From Dehalococcoidia bacterium (GTDB taxonomy: Bacteria > Chloroflexota > Dehalococcoidia > GIF9 > UBA5629), in assembly GCA_016783155.1 (NCBI GenBank), contig JADHXB010000007.1:1-35789 (forward strand): DNA of 35,789 nt, in the 5' to 3' direction. A model generated the notes under the pieces. That model was not told the origin of the DNA. It did no database searches and saw nothing but the letters and a program-made list of their open reading frames with translations. Shown piece after piece: positions 1 to 5,918 of the stretch. A program made the position numbers and the translations under genes. How positions within the stretch are numbered: the first letter of the stretch is position 1; each line of letters begins with the position of its first letter.

Positions 1-1
1 G

Positions 2-91
2 GAGTGTGAGAAAGTCCTGCTCGATTATGGAGAAAGGCTGATATGGGAGGCTGTGCAAAGGGTAGAAGAAAATATGGAGGTTGGTAGATAG
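2..91 (+). CDS. C-terminal end of an unidentified gene (partial)
   Basis: An open frame enters from the left edge and ends at TAG 89-91, giving 29 residues that end in RVEENMEVGR. The residues are highly charged and helix-like. The stop lies one base before the ATG of the histidine kinase, and the kinase ribosome binding site (GGAGG, 76-80) lies inside this frame. That is the spacing expected for the preceding gene of the same operon. The piece is too short to identify the protein. Confidence 0.5.
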   Translation, partial: ECEKVLLDYGERLIWEAVQRVEENMEVGR

Positions 92-92
92 G

Positions 93-2186
93 ATGAAGAT
101 AAGGTTTGGTGTTAGGGCTAAAATCCTTATCTTTTTTTTAGCTCTATCTTTTATCTCGCTGGGTGTTATCAGCTCACTGGCATTTCGTACCATATATCAG
201 GTCAGCTACATTGCCACACAGAATAGCGCTACCATGGGGGAGGATGTTGCGCGTAAGAGCATTGCCGCATTGGAGGACTTGGGCAGGAGGTTGATACAGC
301 GGCGGGCACTGAACGTTGCCAACGAGATAGAGATATTTCTTCGGTACCATCTAGGCTTAAGCACTTCTGAAATGAAGGGGGATAAGGAGCTGGCGGGTAT
401 AGCGGTGCAAAGTGTTGGGCAGACCGGGTCTACGATGGTTTACGATAATGCTGGCGCAGTCTATTTTAGTGCCGACCCTAATATGATAGGTGTCAACTTA
501 TTTAAAGTGGGTGGTGAACCTGTTTACTTCTCGTCTATCGTAGAAAGGAGTTTTAAAGGAAACGCCTCAGGCTATTACGACTGGGAAGATGAAAAAGGGG
601 AGGTCAGGGTAAAATATATGCATTGTATACCTGTAAAAGGTACGAACCTTGTGGCAGCTGCATCTACATATATTGACGAATACTCTGCGCCTGCCGAAGG
701 GTTAGAAGAGGATATAACCGCCACAGTTCAGGATACTATTCAATCCATAGATGATGAGGTAGAGAAAGCGCAGTGGATTTTCACCGGTGTTTTCGGCGGC
801 ATGATTCTTATTGCAACTGCGGTTATATTTTTATTAGCAGGGGCGATTACCCGACCGATACGGGCTCTGACCAAGGGCGCTGAGGTTATAGCCAAGGGTG
901 AGCTCGACTATAGTATTAAGGCTGAAACTGGTGATGAAATCCAGCAATTGGCTGAACAATTTAATGAAATGGCTAAGGCGTTAAAGGAGTCTTATACTGG
1001 CTTGGAACAGAAGGTCGTGGAGCGAACCAAGCAAGAGCGACAGCGAGCGGAGCAGTTACGTACCATCAACGAGGTTGGTCGTAAGATCAGTTCCATCGTG
1101 AACCTTGATGAATTATTGCCGTATGTAGGCAACCTGCTCCGCGAGACTTTTAATTACTACAATGTCAATATCTTTCTATTGGAGCCTGGCTCTGGTGCAC
1201 TTACGCTTAAAGCACTGTGTCTGAGCGGGCAGAAGGGGGTTATACCAGTCGGGGTACCGCTGGAAGTCGATGAGGAGAGTATAATTGGCTGGGTAGCTCA
1301 GTCCGGTGAGCCAATTCTGGTAAATGATGTAAGTGATGATTCCAGGTATCGCGCTGTAGAAGCATTGAGAGAAACCAAGTCTGAGCTTGCCGTTCCCGTC
1401 AAGATTGGAAACAATGTTCTTGGAGTTCTGGATGTTGAGAGCACGGAAGTCGATGCTTTTAGCGAAGCTGATTTGTTCACTGTCCAGACACTGGCTGACC
1501 AGTTAGCTGTAGCTATTGAGAATGCTCGTCTTTATGAGGAGACACGTCAGATAGCGGTGATGGAGGAACGGAACCGCATGGCAAGAGAAATTCATGACAC
1601 ACTGGCTCAAGGGTTCAGCGGCATTATTCTACAGCTTGAGGCAGCTGAGCAAGCATTGGGTGAGGATAGCTCAGCAGCGGAGCGGCATTTAAACCAAGCT
1701 CGAAGCTTGGCTCGAAGAAGCCTAGCTGAAGCCCGGCGGTCGGTATGGAATCTGCGACCTCAGGCTTTGGAACAGCTGCCTTTAGTTGAGGCGATCAAAC
1801 AGGAGGTAGATAAATTCCGTCAAAGCATCGGGGTGAATGTGGGGTTCAGTATTTCTGGTATAAGGCGTGACCTACCACCTGAGATAGAAGCAGGTCTTCT
1901 TCGCATTTTCCAGGAGTCCATGACCAATGTGAGGAGGCATGCCAAGGCTACTGAAGTGGAGGTAAGTCTGACGTTTGATGAATCGGCGGTGGGGTTAAAC
2001 ATTCGTGACAATGGCGTTGGTTTTAGGCCAAGAACAGCAGATGCTGAAAAGAAGCGGGATACCTTCGGGTTGATAAGTATGAGAGAACGTGCTCGAGGCT
2101 TAGGAGGTACGTTTGAAGTACAGAGCAGAAGAGGTAAAGGAACGCTGGTTAGAGTAGTTATTCCTACCAGCAAGGAGGTTTCGTAG
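93..2186 (+). CDS. Membrane sensor histidine kinase (Cache-like sensor, HAMP, GAF, HisKA_3, HATPase)
   Basis: This is the sensor kinase of a NarL-type two-component pair: it autophosphorylates a histidine and passes the phosphate to the adjacent regulator. Reading order is an N-terminal membrane helix (about residues 9-29), a roughly 200-residue extracytoplasmic region resembling a Cache domain, a second helix (about 231-253), HAMP, a GAF domain (about 330-480), a HisKA_3 dimerisation domain with the phospho-acceptor in REIHDTLAQG (His near residue 501), and an HATPase_c domain with NVRRHAKA, DNGVGF and GLISMRERARGLGG. The frame could start at TTG 81, but GGAGG at 76-80 suits ATG 93 (697 aa). 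The stop overlaps the regulator start by one base. The ligand sensed is unknown. Confidence 0.93.
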   Translation: MKIRFGVRAKILIFFLALSFISLGVISSLAFRTIYQVSYIATQNSATMGEDVARKSIAALEDLGRRLIQRRALNVANEIEIFLRYHLGLSTSEMKGDKELAGIAVQSVGQTGSTMVYDNAGAVYFSADPNMIGVNLFKVGGEPVYFSSIVERSFKGNASGYYDWEDEKGEVRVKYMHCIPVKGTNLVAAASTYIDEYSAPAEGLEEDITATVQDTIQSIDDEVEKAQWIFTGVFGGMILIATAVIFLLAGAITRPIRALTKGAEVIAKGELDYSIKAETGDEIQQLAEQFNEMAKALKESYTGLEQKVVERTKQERQRAEQLRTINEVGRKISSIVNLDELLPYVGNLLRETFNYYNVNIFLLEPGSGALTLKALCLSGQKGVIPVGVPLEVDEESIIGWVAQSGEPILVNDVSDDSRYRAVEALRETKSELAVPVKIGNNVLGVLDVESTEVDAFSEADLFTVQTLADQLAVAIENARLYEETRQIAVMEERNRMAREIHDTLAQGFSGIILQLEAAEQALGEDSSAAERHLNQARSLARRSLAEARRSVWNLRPQALEQLPLVEAIKQEVDKFRQSIGVNVGFSISGIRRDLPPEIEAGLLRIFQESMTNVRRHAKATEVEVSLTFDESAVGLNIRDNGVGFRPRTADAEKKRDTFGLISMRERARGLGGTFEVQSRRGKGTLVRVVIPTSKEVS

Positions 2187-2830
2187 TGGGAGCTATAAAG
2201 ATTCTGATTGTTGATGACCATCCAGTAGTTAGGGAGGGGTTGTTTGCCATGTTGAGCAGAGAGGTTGACTTTGATGTGGTTGGAGAAGCTAAAGACGGGA
2301 TGGATGCGGTGAATAAAACCAAGGAGTTGAGCCCGGATGTAGTGCTTATGGACCTTCGGATGCCGGAGATGGACGGCGTGGAAGCTATACGCCAGATAAA
2401 GTCAACGATGCCTGATGTTAAATTCATAATCCTAACTACCTATAGTGATGACGAATATATATTTAGTGGTATCGAAGCTGGTGCTCGGGCATATCTCCTT
2501 AAAGATGCTCCGAGAGAAGATTTATTCAAGGCAATAAGAGCCGTTTATCGGGGCGAATCGCTTATTCAGCCAGTGGTGGCGTCAAAGTTACTCGACCGTT
2601 TCTCCGAGCTGTCTCGCGGGACACCATCTGGTGAGGGGCTTTCCGGGCGGGAGCTGGAAATATTGCAACTTATGGCTAAAGGTGCGGCTAATAAAGAGAT
2701 TAGTGCTCAACTGAGCATTGCTCAGAGTACGGTGAAGACGCATATTGCTAATATTTTTCAAAAATTGGGAGTGAACGACCGCACCGAAGCCGTAACTCAC
2801 GCTCTTAAGAAAGGCATAATCCGTCTTTAA
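2186..2830 (+). CDS. NarL/LuxR-family response regulator
   Basis: Cytoplasmic DNA-binding partner of the upstream kinase. The receiver (residues 1-120) has the acidic pair D10/D11, phospho-acceptor D56 in LMDLRMPEMDG, T84 and K106. The C-terminal LuxR helix-turn-helix (about 150-212) contains LSGRELEILQLMAKG and STVKTHIANIFQKLGV. The start is GTG 2186, sharing its G with the kinase stop (TAGTG), with AAGGAGG seven bases upstream, so the two are translationally coupled. Length (214 aa) is normal. Target genes cannot be read from the sequence. No clear terminator follows, and the 185-bp gap to the next regulator shows only a weak palindrome (ACTAA-AGTA-TTAGT). Confidence 0.95.
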   Translation: MGAIKILIVDDHPVVREGLFAMLSREVDFDVVGEAKDGMDAVNKTKELSPDVVLMDLRMPEMDGVEAIRQIKSTMPDVKFIILTTYSDDEYIFSGIEAGARAYLLKDAPREDLFKAIRAVYRGESLIQPVVASKLLDRFSELSRGTPSGEGLSGRELEILQLMAKGAANKEISAQLSIAQSTVKTHIANIFQKLGVNDRTEAVTHALKKGIIRL

Positions 2831-3015
2831 TCATACTAAAGTATTAGTTTACATCGGAGAAAAGGTTGATTTTAAGGTCAATCGTTTTATGTATGTGAAA
2901 CTGGCCACTCTCCCGATTGTGAAACTGAGCTAAGAAGGTAAACTTAAAGTAAGGTGATTGTTTAAGGAGTTGAATCACGCCGGAGAGAGTGCAAGCATTG
3001 ATATAGGGAGATAAT

Positions 3016-3411
3016 ATGGAAAAGATAAAAGTGCTGCTAGTTGATGATAATGAAGTAGTCAGGGAGGGACTTAAGAGCATACTTGAGCCCCAAGTTGACA
3101 TAGATGTGATCGGAGAGGCTGTGGATGGTTTGGACGCGGTGACGAAGGCGGAGAAACTGAACCCTGATGTTATTTTGATGGATGCTCATATGCCCGGTAT
3201 AGATGGTACAGAGGCAACCCGCCGCATAAAGAGAAGCTTGCCTGATGCCAAGATACTATTTCTAACAGTCTACGGCGATTATGTCGGTTCAGCGCTTAAT
3301 GCTGGTGCCAGTTGGTACCTGACTAAAGATTGCAGACGTCAGGACTTGATGGAAGCCATCAGGGTTTTGGCGCGGAGCAACCGGGCCAAGGTTAAAAAAC
3401 CGGCTGAATAG
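3016..3411 (+). CDS. Single-domain (receiver-only) response regulator
   Basis: A 131-residue stand-alone receiver with no DNA-binding domain. D10/D11, D56 (in LMDAHMPGIDG), T84 and K104 are present, so it should be phosphorylatable. It is strikingly similar to the receiver of the preceding NarL-type regulator: VREGL, the IDVIGEAVDGLDAV stretch and the motif spacing all match. This points to tandem duplication followed by loss of the output domain. The lysine-rich tail (RAKVKKPAE) is all that remains after the receiver. The start ATG 3016 has GGGAG just upstream. The stop codon TAG 3409-3411 is also the first three bases of the transposon target duplication. It may act as a phosphate sink or protein-interaction output, but this is inference. 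Confidence 0.88.
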   Translation: MEKIKVLLVDDNEVVREGLKSILEPQVDIDVIGEAVDGLDAVTKAEKLNPDVILMDAHMPGIDGTEATRRIKRSLPDAKILFLTVYGDYVGSALNAGASWYLTKDCRRQDLMEAIRVLARSNRAKVKKPAE

Positions 3412-3416
3412 ATTTT
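3409..3416. repeat. Left 8-bp target site duplication (TAGATTTT)
   Basis: TAGATTTT directly abuts the left inverted repeat of the transposon. An identical copy lies at 5860-5867 directly after the right inverted repeat. Eight bases is the usual duplication length for the IS1595 family. The first three bases are the stop codon of the receiver gene. Confidence 0.9.
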
Positions 3417-3443
3417 CCTTAGTATATACTTGACAAACGTACA
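3417..3443 (+). repeat. Left terminal inverted repeat of the transposon
   Basis: It begins CCTTAGTATATACTTG and matches the minus-strand right end (beginning CCTTAGTATGTAGTTG) at 21 of 27 positions. The first nine bases are identical, and a second conserved block AACGTA lies at positions 20-25. The transposase -35 hexamer (3430-3435) lies within this repeat. Confidence 0.85.
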
Positions 3444-3458
3444 CATTTGTGCTAGACT
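3430..3458 (+). promoter_or_regulatory. Transposase promoter with overlapping palindrome
   Basis: TTGACA (3430-3435), a 17-bp spacer and TAGACT (3453-3458) form a sigma70-type promoter 24 bp before the transposase ATG. A perfect TATAAT lies at 3458-3463, but at 22-bp spacing. An imperfect palindrome at 3433-3450 (ACAAA half-sites, 14 of 18 positions symmetric) covers the end of the -35 and most of the spacer. It could be an operator or a transposase binding site. Confidence 0.65.
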
Positions 3459-3481
3459 ATAATTGTAGGAGGGTAGCACAG

Positions 3482-4330
3482 ATGGAACGTTACACTATCA
3501 ATGACTTCAATAAACAATTCCCCAACGATGATGCCTGCCTTGAGTGGCTAAAGAACTATCTTTGTCCTAATGGTATTACTTGTAAATCGTGTGGTAAAGT
3601 AACAAACCACTCTAAGCTATCAAATCTGCCAGTCTACTCATGTAATCGATGTGGTAGCCATACTCACCCAATGTCAGGAACTATCTTTGAACGCTCTCAC
3701 ATATCATTATACAAATGGTTCTATGCTATGTTCCTTATGAGTGCTACACGCTGTGGTATCTCATCCAAGCAGCTAGAGCGAGAACTAGGCTGTAGCTATA
3801 AAACAGCACATCGTATGTTCAGGCAGATTAGAACCCTCTTACAAGACACGATACAACCTAAATCTGGAACTTTTGAGGTTGACGAATGTTATATTGGTGG
3901 TCATAGACCTGGCAAGCGCGGTCGCGGAGCTGCGGGCAAAATGCCGGTAGTTGGCATTACTCAACGCAAGGGCGAAGTCTCAGCTACCAAAGTTAATGAC
4001 CTTAAGAGTTCTACTGTCTATCCTCTTATCAAAGAGCGTGTATTGCCACAAAGCATGGTCTATACCGATGAGTTTCGAATGTATGACAAATTGCATAAGC
4101 AAGGCTATCAACACAAAAGAGTAAATCACTCTGCCAAAGTTTGGGTTAGGGGTGATGCACACACCAATAATATCGAGGGTTTTTGGAGTGTGCTAAAACG
4201 TGGTATTAGCGGTGTATATCATTCAGTAAGCGAGACTTATTTGCAAAACTATATTGATGAGTATGCCTTTAGGTATAACCATAGAAAAGATGAACAGCCT
4301 ATGTTTTTGACGATTTTGCAGAAGATTTAG
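3482..4330 (+). CDS. IS1595/ISXO2-like DDE transposase
   Basis: Catalyses transposition of the 3417-5859 element. An N-terminal zinc ribbon (C34, C37, C54, C57) precedes the ISXO2-type catalytic core: D134 in FEVDECYIGG, D196 in VYTDEFRMY and E232 in HTNNIEGFW, with a typical C-terminal NYIDEYAFRYNHR. ATG 3482 is chosen because GGAGG (3468-3472) sits nine bases upstream; the upstream GTG at 3449 would place that site inside the gene. The 282-aa product shows no frameshift or missing catalytic residue, so it is probably functional. Its 3' end overlaps the stop of a convergent small gene. Confidence 0.93.
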   Translation: MERYTINDFNKQFPNDDACLEWLKNYLCPNGITCKSCGKVTNHSKLSNLPVYSCNRCGSHTHPMSGTIFERSHISLYKWFYAMFLMSATRCGISSKQLERELGCSYKTAHRMFRQIRTLLQDTIQPKSGTFEVDECYIGGHRPGKRGRGAAGKMPVVGITQRKGEVSATKVNDLKSSTVYPLIKERVLPQSMVYTDEFRMYDKLHKQGYQHKRVNHSAKVWVRGDAHTNNIEGFWSVLKRGISGVYHSVSETYLQNYIDEYAFRYNHRKDEQPMFLTILQKI

Positions 4331-4500
4331 GCTATCTTCTTGGCATTACGCATTGCTGTGTGGTTTGCACGCATTTTGGCATTAATAACACGTTGCTCTG
4401 CGGATGGGCGGTGCGCAATGTCCCTATCTATGGCATCTCGTGATTCTTTATGAGCCTGCCAGAACTTCTTGGTATCTTGTATGTAATTGATTGTCTTCAT
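4327..4500 (-). CDS. Small charged protein, 57 aa, last gene of the passenger operon
   Basis: ATG 4500 to TAA 4327 gives a basic protein with KKFWQAHKES, RDAIDRDIAHRPS and AEQRVINAKM stretches. It overlaps the 3' end of the nucleotidyltransferase frame by 53 nt and the transposase stop by 4 nt. I do not recognise it with certainty. Short charged proteins that pair with minimal nucleotidyltransferases often have a similar helical layout, so a partner or antitoxin role is possible but inferred. It could also be the natural C-terminal extension of the nucleotidyltransferase in another frame. Confidence 0.5.
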   Translation of the reverse strand: MKTINYIQDTKKFWQAHKESRDAIDRDIAHRPSAEQRVINAKMRANHTAMRNAKKIA

Positions 4501-4976
4501 TACCAAACCTATCCAAAAGTTTGTTCAGTAGTTCAGTGTCGGCTTTTGGCAGTAATTGTATAATCCTCCATTTATCTGTTTCCCTAAAAGACACTAACGA
4601 AAGCGCTATTAAATGCTCTACCCCAATAACCTTAGTGGGTATTCCCTCAACTTCTACTTTATTTGCTTCTTCTACCGCATCGTTATGAAGTGGACTTATG
4701 TTAGGGAAGATTTGTATTGGTATATCCCCAATATAGATATGCTCCTTTTTTGTCTTATGTCCCCTTTCACGAAAGTATTCATAAATGGGTTGGAGCATAC
4801 GCAAACTATCTTCACTAACAACGATTGCAAATATATCCAAATCAATACTAGCAAATTCAACCTCATAGTGTATTACAGCATGACCGCCCCCGATAGCATA
4901 GTCTTCTATAACCCCCCAGGTTTTTCAATTCGTTAAGTATGACTAATGCCCCTGCAAACTCCTCCAATAAACCCAA
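4448..4976 (-). pseudogene. Nucleotidyltransferase (MNT/AbiEii-like), frameshifted at a G6 run
   Basis: The N-terminal part starts at TTG 4976 (AAGGA five bases upstream) and reads EEFAGALVILNELKNLG. Removing one base from the run of six G (plus-strand C 4912-4917) continues it as VIEDYAIGGGHAVIHYE, then DLDIFAIVV and on to TAA 4448. This restores about 175 residues with the fold signature YAIGGG...DLDIF of minimal nucleotidyltransferases. As written, the downstream part has only a weak internal TTG start at 4840. The break may be a real inactivation, a homopolymer sequencing error or slippage. Proteins of this type act as toxins that modify tRNA or proteins, or in abortive-infection modules; the role here is inferred. 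Confidence 0.75.
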
Positions 4977-4979
4977 AGT

Positions 4980-5093
4980 TCATCCTTGTTTTGGAGAGGG
5001 TTTAGGCTTTTGCTCACAAGCCTTTGCCAACAAAGTCTCTAGCTCCTGCCTTGTTGTGCTTATTTTGTTGACATCAATATCCTTCTTTGCCAT
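4980..5093 (-). CDS. Small ORF, 37 aa, between hicA and the nucleotidyltransferase
   Basis: ATG 5093 to TGA 4980, with GGAGG (RC 5099-5103) five bases upstream, encodes MAKKDIDVNK...QELETLLAKACEQ with a lysine/proline-rich tail. It begins about 16 bp after the hicA stop, and its own end supplies the ribosome binding site (AAGGA) of the nucleotidyltransferase, so the genes look coupled. A short amphipathic helix (residues 11-28) is the only visible structure. I do not recognise a family. Confidence 0.55.
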   Translation of the reverse strand: MAKKDIDVNKISTTRQELETLLAKACEQKPKPSPKQG

Positions 5094-5109
5094 CATCCCC
5101 TCCTTCGGC

Positions 5110-5367
5110 TCATTTGATGAATTTAAGCCTCCTCATTTCTTGCTCCGTCCAAGCTATGCAACCAAGTAAATACTTCAATTGATTGCGCCCATAAGTGCAA
5201 TTGGGATGGTAATGGATTACAACATGTCTCCCATTTTTATGCCTGTAGGCATATTCTGCCCCCTTGATTTCATCCGATGTCCAATTGTCATCTTTATTGA
5301 GAGCATCAATAAATTCCTTCGGTTGTTTGCCCTTAAGCTGAAGCCACACACTTTGCTTATATTTCAC
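5110..5367 (-). CDS. hicA: HicA-like mRNA interferase toxin
   Basis: The 85-residue protein matches the HicA/YcfA layout: a small basic N-terminal half, KGAEYAYRHKNGRHVVIHYHP with the expected catalytic histidine (H48 after GR), and the ending LLGCIAWTEQEMRRLKFIK typical of one HicA subgroup. HicA toxins cleave mRNA and are neutralised by HicB. The start is GTG 5367, overlapping the hicB stop by four bases (GTGA), so synthesis is coupled with the antitoxin first. It lies inside the transposon and is the second gene of the passenger operon. Confidence 0.8.
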   Translation of the reverse strand: MKYKQSVWLQLKGKQPKEFIDALNKDDNWTSDEIKGAEYAYRHKNGRHVVIHYHPNCTYGRNQLKYLLGCIAWTEQEMRRLKFIK

Positions 5368-5681
5368 GATAAAGCAGTAGCTACGACTAATTCCTCTTCC
5401 CTAGAACCACGTCCAGATTGACTTCGTGATTTTGTTCCTAAACCCTTAGGTAGCTTTATATCAGTTATAACACCTACGGGAATTGGGTCTCTGTGCTTTA
5501 TTAAAGAACGCAAGTATGCCGTGGCTGCATCTTTCATGTTCTCTAAAGCTTCATTTCTAGTATGCCCGCAGGTAGACAAACCTAAGAGGTCAGGGCAATA
5601 AGCAAAGAAATTATCATCATCAGGTTCTACAACAACACGGAACTTGAACTCAACCACAGCAGCGTGGTTGTCTCCTTTCAT
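5364..5681 (-). CDS. hicB: HicB-like antitoxin
   Basis: A 105-residue protein with the HicB ferredoxin-like core: FKFRVVVEPDDDNFFAYCPDLLGLSTCGHTRNEALENMKDA is spread over residues 12-52, with the diagnostic CPDL and GHTRNEAL motifs. It should bind and block the HicA encoded immediately downstream. The remaining C-terminus (RSQSGRGSREEELVV) is polar and shows no obvious helix-turn-helix, so whether it binds DNA itself is unclear. ATG 5681 has GGAGGAG five bases upstream. The order is hicB before hicA, the reverse of the commonest arrangement. Confidence 0.82.
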   Translation of the reverse strand: MKGDNHAAVVEFKFRVVVEPDDDNFFAYCPDLLGLSTCGHTRNEALENMKDAATAYLRSLIKHRDPIPVGVITDIKLPKGLGTKSRSQSGRGSREEELVVATALS

Positions 5682-5710
5682 TTCTCCTCCTTTTACTGGC
5701 TAACAGTTAT

Positions 5711-5782
5711 GGGCTATAACCGCTATAATTACTATAACAGTTTATGGCCCAAAATACAAACACATTTTCTTTAATTTGTCAA
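5711..5782 (-). promoter_or_regulatory. Promoter and candidate operator of the hicBA passenger operon
   Basis: On the minus strand TTGACA (5777-5782) is followed after 17 bp by TTGTAT (5754-5759). Downstream, between promoter and ATG, the plus strand shows three 9-bp units in tandem (CTATAACCG 5714-5722, CTATAATTA 5723-5731, CTATAACAG 5732-5740). These lie inside an imperfect inverted repeat GGGCTATAACCG (5711-5722) / AGTTTATGGCCC (5739-5750). Such iterated half-sites just after the promoter suit autoregulation by a toxin-antitoxin complex. The -10 is weak. Confidence 0.5.
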
Positions 5783-5832
5783 GTTTTGAATTTGACTAAC
5801 AGTGAGCATACCTCTAGTATTTTTGTACTACC

Positions 5833-5859
5833 TTTACGTTCCCCAACTACATACTAAGG
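5833..5859 (-). repeat. Right terminal inverted repeat of the transposon
   Basis: Read on the minus strand from 5859 inward it begins CCTTAGTATGTAGTTG, then AACGTA at positions 20-25. It mirrors the left repeat at 21 of 27 positions. Confidence 0.85.
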
Positions 5860-5867
5860 TAGATTTT
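5860..5867. repeat. Right 8-bp target site duplication (TAGATTTT)
   Basis: Exact copy of 3409-3416, immediately outside the right inverted repeat. The pair defines the insertion point directly after the receiver gene. Confidence 0.9.
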
Positions 5868-5918
5868 TATAAAACACAAACCGGGCAGCAGTTCCAGGAA
5901 TAAGTGACTTTTATTTTT

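Larger units (their letters stand above)
3417..5859. mobile_element. IS1595-family (ISXO2-like) transposon with toxin-antitoxin passenger operon, 2,443 bp
   Basis: The element is bounded by inverted repeats beginning CCTTAGTAT (left from 3417, right from 5859 on the minus strand) that match at 21 of the first 27 positions, and by an identical 8-bp direct repeat on each side. Inside are an ISXO2-type DDE transposase on the plus strand and, convergent to it, hicB, hicA, a 37-aa ORF, a frameshifted nucleotidyltransferase and a 57-aa ORF. The last passenger gene and the transposase overlap at their 3' ends. Removing the element and one repeat copy would restore an uninterrupted region between the receiver gene and ade. 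IS1595-family elements with passenger genes are known in general; I do not recognise this particular element. Both ends and the transposase look intact, so it may be recent or still mobile. Confidence 0.88.

Noticed and set aside
3458-3463. TATAAT as the transposase -10
   Set aside because: It would lie 22 bp from TTGACA; TAGACT at 3453-3458 gives the proper 17-bp spacing. Kept only as an alternative.
4613-4936. Plus-strand ORF of 107 codons
   Set aside because: It is a shadow of the nucleotidyltransferase, which carries family motifs on the other strand.
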